Assembly (NCBI GenBank): GCA_023846275.1
Contig: JAIUJO010000147.1
Location: 637,822 to 701,821 of the forward strand
Reading direction: 5' to 3'
From: Vanilla planifolia
Lineage: Eukaryota > Streptophyta > Magnoliopsida > Asparagales > Orchidaceae
Length of the DNA: 64,000 nucleotides
Under the pieces are notes generated by a model that did not search any database, was not told where the DNA came from, and was given only the letters and a program-made list of their open reading frames with translations. Shown piece by piece: positions 49,507 through 62,070 of this stretch. The position numbers were made by a program, and so were the translations under genes. Numbering within the stretch: the first letter of the stretch is position 1; each line of letters starts with the position of its first letter.

Positions 49507-50839
49507 TTTCATGCAGAGTTCTCTCTAGCTCAGAAGGAATCTACCCAAGGAGGAGTTCACATCTGATTAGCTAGTTGGTGGGATAGTAGCTTAGCAAGGC
49601 TGCGATCAGTAGTTGGTTTGAGAAGATGATCAGCCACACTGGGACTGAGACACGACCCAAACTCCTATGGGAGGAAGCAGTGAGTAATTTTTTGGAATAG
49701 GCGAAAGCCTAACAGAGCAATGTCATGTAGAGGAAGAAGGCCCACGAGTTACGAGCTTCTTTTCTTGGAGAAGAAGCAATGACGATATTTGAGGAATAAG
49801 CATTGGCTAACTCTATGCCAGTAGCCACGGTAAGACAGATGATGCAAGAGTTATCAAGAATGATTGGGCGTAAAGCATCTGTAGGTGGCTTTTCAAGTTC
49901 TTTGTCAATTCCTAGAGCTAAACCCTAGATAGGCAGTCGAAATAATCAAGCTGGAGTACTGTAGGTGTAGAGGAATTTTTTGTGGAGCAATGAAATGCAT
50001 AGAGAACACAAAGAACACCAATGGTGAAAGCACTCTGCTCGGCAAGCACTGACACTGATAGATGAAAGTTAGGGGAGCAAATAGAATTAGAGACCCCGGT
50101 AGTTCTTATCATAAATGATGGATACTAAGCATTGTGTGTATCGACCTATGCAGTGTTGTAGCTAACACATGAAGTATCCCATCTGAGGAGTACGTTCACA
50201 AGAATGAAACTCAAAGGAATTGATTAGGTGCCTATGCAAGTGGTGGAGCATGTGGTTTAATTTGATGTGAAGCAAAGAACCTTTCTAGGGCTTGACATGT
50301 CGTGAAGCATCTTGAAAGAGAGGGGTGCCTTCAGGAACATAGACACAGGAAGTGCATGGCTGTCGTCAGCTCGAGCCATAAGGTGTTGGGTTAATCTCAC
50401 AACAAGCACAACCCTCGTGTTTAGTTCCCACCATTGTGTTTGAAACCCTAAACAAACTGTCGATGATAAGTTATAGGAAGGTGAGGATGATGTGAAGTCA
50501 TCATGCCTCTTATGCCCTAGGCGACACACATGCTACAATGGGCAGGACAAAGGGCCGCAATCCCATGTGGGTGAGCTAACTCCAAAACCCATCTTTAGTT
50601 CAGATTACAGGCTACAACTCACCTACATGAAGTAGGAATCGTTAGTAATTGCCAGTCAACCATAAAGTGGTGAATTAATTCTCGAGCCTTGTACACCCTG
50701 CCATCACACTATGGAAGCTCTTCATGTCCAAAGTCATTACTTTAACAGCAAGGAGGGGATTCCAAAGGTAGGGTTAGTGATTGGAGTGAATTCGTAACAA
50801 GGTAGTCGTACTGGAAGGTGCGACTAGATCACCTCCTTT
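49507..50839 (+). pseudogene. rrn16: Plastid 16S rRNA pseudogene
   Basis: A nearly full-length 16S rRNA gene copy of about 1,333 bp versus about 1,490 in plastids. The 5' end (TTTCATGCAGAGTT...CTAGCTCAG) is present, then about 155 nt are deleted at about 49,533 so that the helix-6 to helix-10 region is missing. Recognisable landmarks follow: CACACTGGGACTGAGACACG (about 49,634-49,653), ATGCCAGTAGCCACGGTAAG for the 515-530 loop, GATTGGGCGTAAAGCATCTG, AAACTCAAAGGAATTGA (50,207-50,223), CATGGCTGTCGTCAGCTCG, TTGTACACCCTGCC for the 1,400 region, and GTAACAAGGTAGTCGTACTG. The 3' anti-Shine-Dalgarno CCTCCT is intact at 50,832-50,837. Universally conserved bases are changed in several functional sites, so it is dead. 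Short open frames on the minus strand (49,918-50,112 and 50,257-50,529) are shadows. Confidence 0.96.
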
Positions 50840-51146
50840 TAAGGGAGAGATAATGCTTATGCTTGTTGGGTATTTTGGTTTGACACTACTTCACACATAA
50901 GAAGAAGTGAGCTACATCTCAACTAAGCTTGGATATGGAAGTGTTCTTTCATTTCTAGATGGTGAAGTAAGGCCAAGCTCATGAGCTTATTATCCTAGGT
51001 TGTAATAAGTTGATATGTTTTTTTGATAGGTTTTATACGTCCCTATGGCCCTTCCATGTGGCGACATGGGGACATACAAAAGCAAATAGGGGGATAGGGT
51101 TTGGGGTTTCTCTCACTTTTGGCATAGCAAGCGAGGCCCATACGAC
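50840..51146 (+). other. rrn16-trnI spacer of plastid origin
   Basis: AATGCTTATGCTTGTTGGG, GGTATTTTGGTTTGACACTA, AAGCTCATGAGCTTATTATC and CATGTGGCGACATGGGG match the plastid 16S-trnI spacer as recalled. A small ATGCTT duplication is visible near 50,852. No gene. Confidence 0.85.
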
Positions 51147-51183
51147 AGGCTATTAGCTCAGCGGTAGAGCGCGCCCTTGATGA
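51147..51183 (+). pseudogene. trnI-GAU: trnI-GAU exon 1, truncated
   Basis: The 37-nt first exon of plastid tRNA-Ile is nearly intact (AGGCTATTAGCTCAGCGG, TAGAGCGCGCCC, TTGATGA), including the GAT anticodon. The first ~35 nt of the group II intron follow (TTGCATCGTTGAGCAAGG, GTTGTGAGC); then the plastid sequence stops at about 51,218. Exon 2 is absent, so no tRNA can form. Confidence 0.9.
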
Positions 51184-54100
51184 TTGCATCGTTGAGCAAG
51201 GGTTGTGAGCATGCCCCAGACTCACACACTCACACACACATACACATGCATACACATATGCATACGCACACACACACAAGCATGTAGACCTGCATACACT
51301 AACACACGCATATGCATATGCACATGCACACACACACACATGGACGCATACATGCTCACACACATACACACATCCACACATGTGCCTATGTATAGACATA
51401 CATACATTAGCACACGAGCACATATAAACAAACACACATGAACAACTACACACATACACGCATGTGCAGTCACATGCTCAAAAACTTATGCACACCCATA
51501 TGTACATGCCGACACACGAACACTTACACACGCACATGCACATGTACCTGCACAGACATACAGACATGTGTACACAGACCTATAGGCACATGCATACATT
51601 CACACAAACATGCAAGCACTAGCACACATGCATGCACACACACACACATGCAAACACATTGATATAAACGCAGACAAATGCACACACAAGTACACACACA
51701 TACAAACACATGCATATGCACACACATACATGCACACATGCACAAACAAGTGCACACACATGCAGATATATATGCATAATCACACATATATGTACATACA
51801 AATAAACATAAATGATTACACACACACACTCACATAGACATGTGCCTACATGCACCATCACACACATGCACACATAGAAACACCCACACACACCAACACT
51901 CATGAACATGTAAAAACACATGAAAACCATGCACACAAAAATGTGCCTGTACACACGCATAAACAAACACACATATGTAGGCAAACACACACATGCACAC
52001 ACATACATGTATAGACACAACCTACACACATGCACACAAGAACATACTGACACACATGCACACTCATATGCACACATGCAAAAACATGCATGCAAACATT
52101 CATATGTATACAGACACATGCACACATGCACTCAAACGCATATTGATAGCAACTACACATCCATACATACACACACATAGGAAGATACTCTCAAGCATAT
52201 CAACCCACTTATCCAACAACAACACAAGCACACAAACATGCTTACACACATGCACACACAAGCACAAACATAGATACACACATACCCACACTTAGACATA
52301 CACACACACACACGAAAATGCTCACACCATACACCCACATGCACACACCTGCACATATACACAAATGGGCATCACTAACATGCATACAGAAGTTCATACA
52401 CACTCACACTGAGATGCACAAATGAACATGCACAGGCACATAGATGCACATACACACTTGCACACACTTACATGAATGCATGCACACAAGAACATATGCT
52501 CGCACCCACACACATACAAGCACACATACACACACATATGCACACACATACAAGTTCACACACTTTCATATGCACACAAATAAACACACACAAACACACA
52601 CACATATGCACACAAACGTGTATACACATGCATGGAATCATGTATGTATACACTCACACATGCACACATTCATATAAAAACAAACATAGATGCATACACA
52701 CACACACCTAGACACATGCATGCAACCCATGCACAAACACACACCTACACTTGCACATAAGTATATGCAAAATTATAGGCACACACATACATGCATATGT
52801 GTACAATCACATACATAAGCAGGACCCTCATGATGCATGCCCACACACATGTAAACATAGGTGTGCTCACACACCTACACATATGCAAGCATGCACACAA
52901 TAACACACACTCACATGCACACAAATGAAAATCCAAACACATACGTGCACTAATGCACTCATATAATGCATTAGCACATACATTCACTCACACATGCATA
53001 CACAAGATTGCACACATATGCATATGCATGTAGACAAACACACATACACAAGCACTTACAAATAAAAGCACCTATAGACACTAATGCACACATGAACACA
53101 TACACACTCACACATGCACATGCATTCACACATGTATACCCTTATACAAATGCATACACATATGCAATAAAACATGCTCACATACATATGCACATGGACA
53201 CACACACACACTCATGCCCATGCATAGAAACACACATGCACATGCACATGCAATCACACGTACAAACACATGCACACTCACACAACCACAAATACACATA
53301 TGCAAAAAGACATGAACACACATGCATGCATAGGAACTTGCACACTCATGCACACATGCACTACGATGCACACACATGCACATGCAAATGCACACATAGC
53401 CACATATAAACACATAGAGATGTACATTTACTAAATCACACACATAAACACATGTACACATGCACAAAGATAGATGCACACGTCCATAATCACACACACA
53501 AACATTCATTCATACACATGCACACACACACACACATACACATACATGTAGATGCACACATGAACACAAATATAAACACACATTCACACACACATGCATG
53601 CACACTCCCCCACACACACACTCAAGCATACATACACACACACATCCATAAAAAGATGCACATATGCACTCACACACACACATGTACACACCTATGCACT
53701 CTCTACCCACACATAGACAAACACACATGCACATATACACTTCAAAAACATACAAAAATGCACACACACAGACAATACATACACGTGCACAAATGAATGC
53801 ACACACAAGCATACCCAAGCACTCACATGCACACAAACACTTGCATGTAGAGACACACACACACACACAAACACATGCACACATAGTCATACACACAAAC
53901 ACACACATGCACATGCATGCACATGAAAACAAACACATAGGCACATGCCCACATACACATACACACACAGACATGTATATGCACATGCACACACACATAC
54001 ATGCACATACATGCTCATACACATAACCGCATGTGTATGTGTGCTCATGTGCACACATGCACACACACACACAAGCATATACTCACACAGACACATGCAA

Positions 54101-56310
54101 ATACATGTAAACATGCTATGCATACTTCTACACACACATATATGTAATCACACAAACACATGTGCATGCACATAAATACACTCATTGGAAAATATGCACA
54201 CAAACACATACATGTGTACACACATGGACATGCAGACATGTGCACAAACATGCACTCACTCACTTACACAAAAACATATGCATGCAAGAATGAAAGTACA
54301 TACACAAACATGCACACACACATGCATGCACACAAGCCCACTTGCATTGACATTCAAACAGACATGTATATGCACATTCACACACACATGTACCTACACA
54401 CACGCACATATGTGTGTACCCAGTCACACTTGGATGTGCACAGACACACACACGTGTATAAGAACACACTCACAAATACATATGTGCATAAATACAGACA
54501 CACATGCACACACACACTTGTACCCACACACACATAGATGCTTATGTACACACTCACAAAACAAATGAATAGGCACACATACATACACACTAATACACAC
54601 ATGCATGCACACCCACACACACCCAATGCACACACACACACCTATACATAAACATGCACACAGAAACAAATGCACAAACTTATCCACACACACTCATAAA
54701 TGCACAAACACACACATGAATGCACAAACACAAATACACACATGCATTCAAAAAAAACACAAATGTCAACACACTATTATGCACACATACTTCGATACAG
54801 ATGCACATACAAATGTGAACCCACACACACACACACATGTAAGCACATATGCACACACACATGCAAACACATGCACACATAGACACACTTATAGATAAAC
54901 ATACACATGCACCCACACATTCATAAACTCACATGTACACACACAAACATAGACTTGCACACTCAATAAACTTGTGCGTGCTTGCACTTAGACAAACACA
55001 AACACATGAACACACAAACATGAACATACCTACACACTCTCTCACTCACTAGCATGCACTCAAACAAGCACAAAGACACATAAACACACACACATAAACA
55101 CAAACACATGCCAATGCACAAAAGCAAATAAGCACACAACACACATATGTACAAACATGCACCCACACACCCTTACACAAACTTATGTACACTTGCAAGC
55201 ACACACATGCAAAGGCATTCATTCATGCACACATGCACATACACAAAAATAATTGCATAGTCACAAACATGCATAGCCACATACACACACATGTAGCCAC
55301 ATTCGCACATGAACATGCAAGCAATCACATGCACACCCACACACACACACTCATATGTACACAAACTCACATAGACACACAAAAGGACACACATACATAT
55401 AAATAGATACATGAGCACACACACAAGAATAAACACATACACACACACACACCCGTATGCATATGCAAATGCATACATGCACACACAAACACATTCACAT
55501 GTGCACATACAAGCTCGCATGCACATGCACAAAAACACACACACACACGCCTACATAAGCACATGTGACTACACCAGCACACACACACACATACACATGT
55601 GCAAACAGACACACGAAGGCACACTTGCTTGCACACACTCACATATGCATACACTCAACCATAATCACACCCACACCCACACATATGCATAGCAAAAATG
55701 CATGCACACTCATACATCTGCACACACACACACACATGTAAAAACATGCACACATTATGCACAAATATGTTGACATACACACACAAATATGCATAGGCAC
55801 ATGCATGCACATGCAAACACAAACACTACATACAAACAAACATTCGCGTAGACAAACACATATAAGCACATACACACAAGCACATGTGTATGCACCCACA
55901 CACACACATAAGCACATGCACACATACATTCACATTCATACACACCCATGCACATGCATGAGTGCACACACACACACACACATACACAAACATATATACA
56001 TGCACACAAACTCACAAAAGAACATGCACACACACACACACATACACATTCATATGCAAACATTTGCACAAGCAAGCACACACGCACACATGCAAACATG
56101 CATAGACACAAACATATGAACACGCATAAATGACCATGCACACACATGTACATACACATACACACACACAAAAAGACATGCATTCAAGGAGACACATTCA
56201 CATGCACTTACATTTAGAAGTGCACATAGGCACCCACACGCACTTGCACATGCATGCATGAACACACAACCTTATACACACGTGCACTGATGAACACACA
56301 TGTACACAAT

Positions 56311-56346
56311 CACATGCACATGCACATGCACATGCACATGCACATG
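56311..56346 (+). repeat. (CACATG)6 hexamer run
   Basis: Six perfect CACATG units in the CA array, the longest pure hexamer run I noticed. It shows that CACATG is a unit that can expand on its own. Confidence 0.9.
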
Positions 56347-59300
56347 CATACACATGAGCTCACACAAACACGAACATGCACTAACAAAAATATAGAAAAA
56401 CACATGCATAAGAACACAAATAGACAAAAATAGAGGACACACATATCAACACACACATGCACTCATAGAAACACACATACACACAATCACACTGACGCAC
56501 ACACAGACACATACACACATACACATATACGCACACACATACACTTACATAAGCACACACATGCTTGCATATGCACTTGCACACACATATGAGCACACAT
56601 GTAATCACATACACAAATACACACACACACTTGCACATAGGCATGCCAACATCTGTATATGTGCACATAGATACTATACACACACACATGCAAGCAAACA
56701 TACACACACTCACATACAAATGCACTCATACGCATGCACAAACACATAGATTCTATCACGTACACATGGATGTATAGACACACAAACAAACCCACACATA
56801 TACAAGTACACACACACATGCACATGCACATGCACACACACATACACACAAATGCACATGCACCCACACATGCACATGTCCACACACATGCACATGCCCT
56901 CACACACAATCATGCCCACACATATACATGAGCATGCATACACTCAAATACATAGGCACACATGCACACTTACACACACACATGCAAATGCCCACACACA
57001 CACACATATGTGCACACATACACACATGTATATATCCACATGCACCTTCCCACAAACATACACACACACACACAAACAAACATACACATCTACAATGGAA
57101 CACACACACATGTATATGTAGACATCCACATACAAAGACACTTACACACATGCATGCACATACACATGAATGCATATGCACATGCACACATTCACATAGA
57201 CTCAAAATCACATTGACACATGCATGATCATATACACACACATGCACACAAGAGTGCATGCATAGAGTCACAAAAAACATGTAGACATACCTACACACAC
57301 ATGCAAGCATGTAGTAGCACACTAACATGAACATACACATACACATGCACACAAACATAACCACACAAGCACACACACACACACAAATGCACATTAGGGC
57401 ACACACAAGCACTCACACACATGCACACACAAAATCACATTCATACAAATGCATGCATGCAAGAACACACATACACACACGTACATATGTACACAAATAC
57501 ACACAAGTACCAACATATATGCATACACACACATAAGAATGATGCAAGCCTATAAGTACATGCACACACACCAAAGAATGCCTATTTATACACAAGCAAA
57601 AGCACACACATGCATATGTACATGCCCACACACATTAACACATGCATACACACATAATACACACATACACATATGCACACACATAGACACTCACACACAC
57701 ATACATATGTATGTAATCACACATACTTGCATGCATAAACAAAGGCACACACAAGGACACTCACACATGCATGTACAGAAAAAGACATACACAAAGACAC
57801 ACACTTGCATACCAATACACACACATCCTCATGTCGTATACATGCACACACACATATGTCCACAAAAATGCACAAACACATACACACGTATAAATTTGTA
57901 AACAAACACATACACATGTGCACACACATGCATTCACATAGATGCATGCACACACATATGCATGTGCACACAACACACACATACAAAATCATACACATAC
58001 ACATATAAATACAAATGTACACATGCACATAGACACATACAATCATGTGCACACAAATTGACACAGGCAAATGCATTCACACACACACACATATAGACAC
58101 ATGTATATGCACACACACTCATTCACATAATCACACATGCACACACATATGCACACATATATACAAGCACAAACATGCATGAATACTCATATGCTCACAC
58201 ACATGCACACACATATATACAATCACATACATGCATATGCACACATGCATGGATGAACACACACGCACCCACACATGCATTATGCTTGTGCGTAAACACA
58301 AATGCATATGCACATAGTTGTACTCTCACGCACACACCACGCACATCGACACACATTAGGACACACATATAGATGCACACACATACACACCCACTTGCAC
58401 ACCCCCAAATGAACACTTACATGCACACATCAAGGTACACACATGCACATACACATGCATGAAAACACACACACACACACATACATATGCATGCGCATAG
58501 TTATATACACATATACACACACATGCACCAATACACAATCACACACACATGCATGCACAAACACATAATCACATGCATGTGTACAAACACATGCATAGAA
58601 AAACATAAATGGACAAACAAACACTCGCATGCACAAGCACATCCATGCACACATTTACACACACACACACGCATGTCCACACTAATATGTGCATGAATGC
58701 ACACATGCATGTGTGCACGACATGTGCATGCACACAAAAATAAATGCACGTGCACATGCCCACATACATGTACAACTCACATGCACATGCATGCACACAT
58801 GTGCAAACATGCATACACACACCCATGCACATGCACACATGTGGACACACAAATACACAATAGACACAACACAGCCAATAGACACACTAACACACCTGCA
58901 TGTGCACACATACACACAAAGAAAATACATGCATGTACACACACACACAATTCAAACATGCACACAAACTTACACATTGTTTATGCACATGCACACACAT
59001 GTATAAGGAATAAAAATAGATGCACACATACACACATACACCAAAACACGCACACATGCACACATGCACAAGCATGCTTCTGCACTTGCACTACATGCAC
59101 ATAAGCAGGCAACCACAAATACACACGTAGGAACACATGAGCACACATGTACACACATTCATTGACACACATATACATTTTTGCACACACACACACACAC
59201 AAACATGCACATGCATGCATGCACACACACATGCACCTACATAAGAACATGTACACACACAAGCATAGGCACACACACACACATACAAAAGCTCATAGAT

Positions 59301-62030
59301 ATGCACACTTATGTGCACACACACACATATATATAGACAAGCACCCAAATATAGATGCATGCCATTGCATGCATTAACAAACACACACATGCGCACTCAT
59401 GCACACACACATTGAGGCATACACATATAGACATGCACAAGCACGCAAAGCTAACACACACACACACAAGGCACACATAAGCATATGTACACGCACACAA
59501 GCACACAAAAAGATATACACACACATCTGCATGCACGCATGCTTGTGCATGCACACATGCATAAATGAACAAACAAAAATATGTTTATGTATACACACAT
59601 ATAAAAACATATGTACACACATGCAGTCACACAAACTTGCACAAAGATACATGCACAAAAAGGCATGCATACACACATATACACACATATGCATGTGCAC
59701 ATGCATATGCACAAGCACACACATATGCATATGAGCACACATACTCACACCCACACACAAGAACCCATGCACACACATATGTGCCCACAAACATAAGCAC
59801 ACATGCACACATACAAACACACACATGCACGCATGTGCACATGCATACCCACACACACATAACCACACATGCATGCACTTGCCAGTGCAGCACATACATG
59901 TGCATATGCACGTGGGTACGCACACACAAACATATAGACACAAGCATACAAAGACAAACATAAGCAAACATGCACACTTGCAAACACATAAAAACATTAA
60001 CACATGTACACACACACACAAATGCATGCACAAACACACACACACACCATGCACATGCCCATGTAGTACACACATGCATACAAGCATGTGCACATGCACA
60101 TACTCACATGAGCACACACATAAACTTAGGTGCACACGCACACAAATACACACCAATATGCATGCACACACACATGCACACGAATGCACCCACACACATG
60201 TGCACACATGCATAAACACACACACCTCCATGCACATGCACATACACATACACACACAAACAAAAATATGCATACACACACACAAATATGCACATGCACT
60301 AACATGCACACACTCACACACACCGATACACATTCACATGTGTACATATGCATAAACATGCACACACATACACGAGCATGCACAAACACACAAACACATA
60401 CACACAAGTTTGTACATAGTTACACCTATACAAACATACATAGACACACACACACGTATGCACACATACACATAGAGGCACACACAAGCATGTAAGCACT
60501 CACATACACATGAAACTGTGCACACATGTACATGTAGCACACAAGTATATGGTCACACCCACAAGTGTAAGTGAACGTACAGACATGCACAAATGCGCAC
60601 AAAAAATGCACAAACACACATATACATGCACACACACATGCACATGTGCACACACCCACCCAAAAACACACACACACACCTACCCACCCACAAACACATA
60701 CATACACACATGCACACATGCATGAACTCACACATGAATGCATGTACACACTCATGCACCCACACATGAACAAACAAGTAGAAATCAACACACACAAATG
60801 CACTTACACATGCACATACAAGCACACACATTCATGCACACACACAAACATGCACGTGCACACAAGAACATGCACATGCACACATACAGGAACAAACATT
60901 CACACACACAAACATATGCATACACACAAACACACATAAGCACACACAAATGTTTGCACACATGCATGCTCCTAGATGTACACACATGCTTTCACAAACA
61001 AACTCACATTTATACTCATGCAAGAACCATGTATAGATGCACAAACACATGCACAAACTCTCCCTCAAATGCACATAATCAAAAATAAACCCAGTCACAC
61101 ACACATACATGCATAAGCATAGCCATGCCGACATGTGCATCTATACATAAAAACATGCACACATGCACACACATATATGTGTGCACATGTACAAGCACAC
61201 ACACACACACGCAAACAAACAAGGGCACAAACATGCACACACATATGTATGCACATGAATAGACATGCAAGCCCATTCACATAAACACACATACACACAC
61301 ACACTTACATGTACACACACACACATGCACATACACAAAAGCACACACATGCACATGCACATACACATGTAAAAGTATGCACATACTCACATGCAGGCAC
61401 ATGCACCTAGACATACATACACACACACAGACACAAACACACGTACATATACATACACGCACACACACACACACATGCACCTACTCACAAGCACAAATAC
61501 ACACACATGCACATGAATAGATACTCACATGGATGCATGCATAATAACATAGGCACACACATGCACGCAGATACATAGACCGATATAAACACATGCACAA
61601 TTACATAAGCTCACCCACACACACATGTGTGAATGGGCACACAAACGTGTGAATGGACACATACACACGTGTACATACACACAAAGGTGTAAATGCACAC
61701 ACACATGCACATGCATGCTTACATGCACAAATATGCACACACATCAACAAACTTACATGCACACATATACCTACACACATGCACACATATATCCACACAC
61801 ACACAAACACACACACACACACATCCACTCAAACACACACACACACTTGCACACATACACATATGCACACTAATGCACACACATGCATTAACACAAACTT
61901 AGACATGCATGCACACATACATGCACATGCACCCACATAGGTACATATATATGCACACATAAATTAACACATATGCACACACACAGACAAGCATGCACAT
62001 GCTCATGATCATGCATGGATACACACAAAC

Positions 62031-62070
62031 ATGTGTGCACACACACACACATGTGTGCACACACACACAA
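62031..62070 (+). repeat. Two 20-bp units with a GTGTGCACAC palindrome
   Basis: ATGTGTGCACACACACACAC is followed by a copy differing in the last base. Each holds the perfect palindrome TGTGTGCACACA, one of the few places where TG and CA polarity meet inside the array. Confidence 0.9.

Larger units (their letters stand above)
48080..51218 (+). other. Nuclear plastid DNA insert (NUPT), rps12 spacer to trnI
   Basis: The order and sequence follow the plastid inverted repeat of land plants: 3'-rps12/trnV spacer, trnV-GAC, rrn16 promoter and leader, rrn16, rrn16-trnI spacer, and trnI-GAU exon 1 with the first ~35 nt of its intron. The left end is uncertain (about 48,060-48,110); the right end is sharp, at about 51,218 inside the trnI intron, where CA repeats start. 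Most differences from the recalled plastid sequence are C-to-T or G-to-A, with deletions and repeat insertions. This pattern fits long residence in methylated nuclear DNA. It is not a working plastid segment. Confidence 0.92.

Noticed and set aside
49918-50529. Minus-strand open frames within rrn16
   Set aside because: They are antisense shadows of the rRNA pseudogene.
49507-50839. A functional bacterial or plastid 16S rRNA gene, or bacterial contamination
   Set aside because: A 5' deletion, altered universal bases, plastid-type neighbours (trnV, trnI) and flanking nuclear repeats all point to a NUPT.
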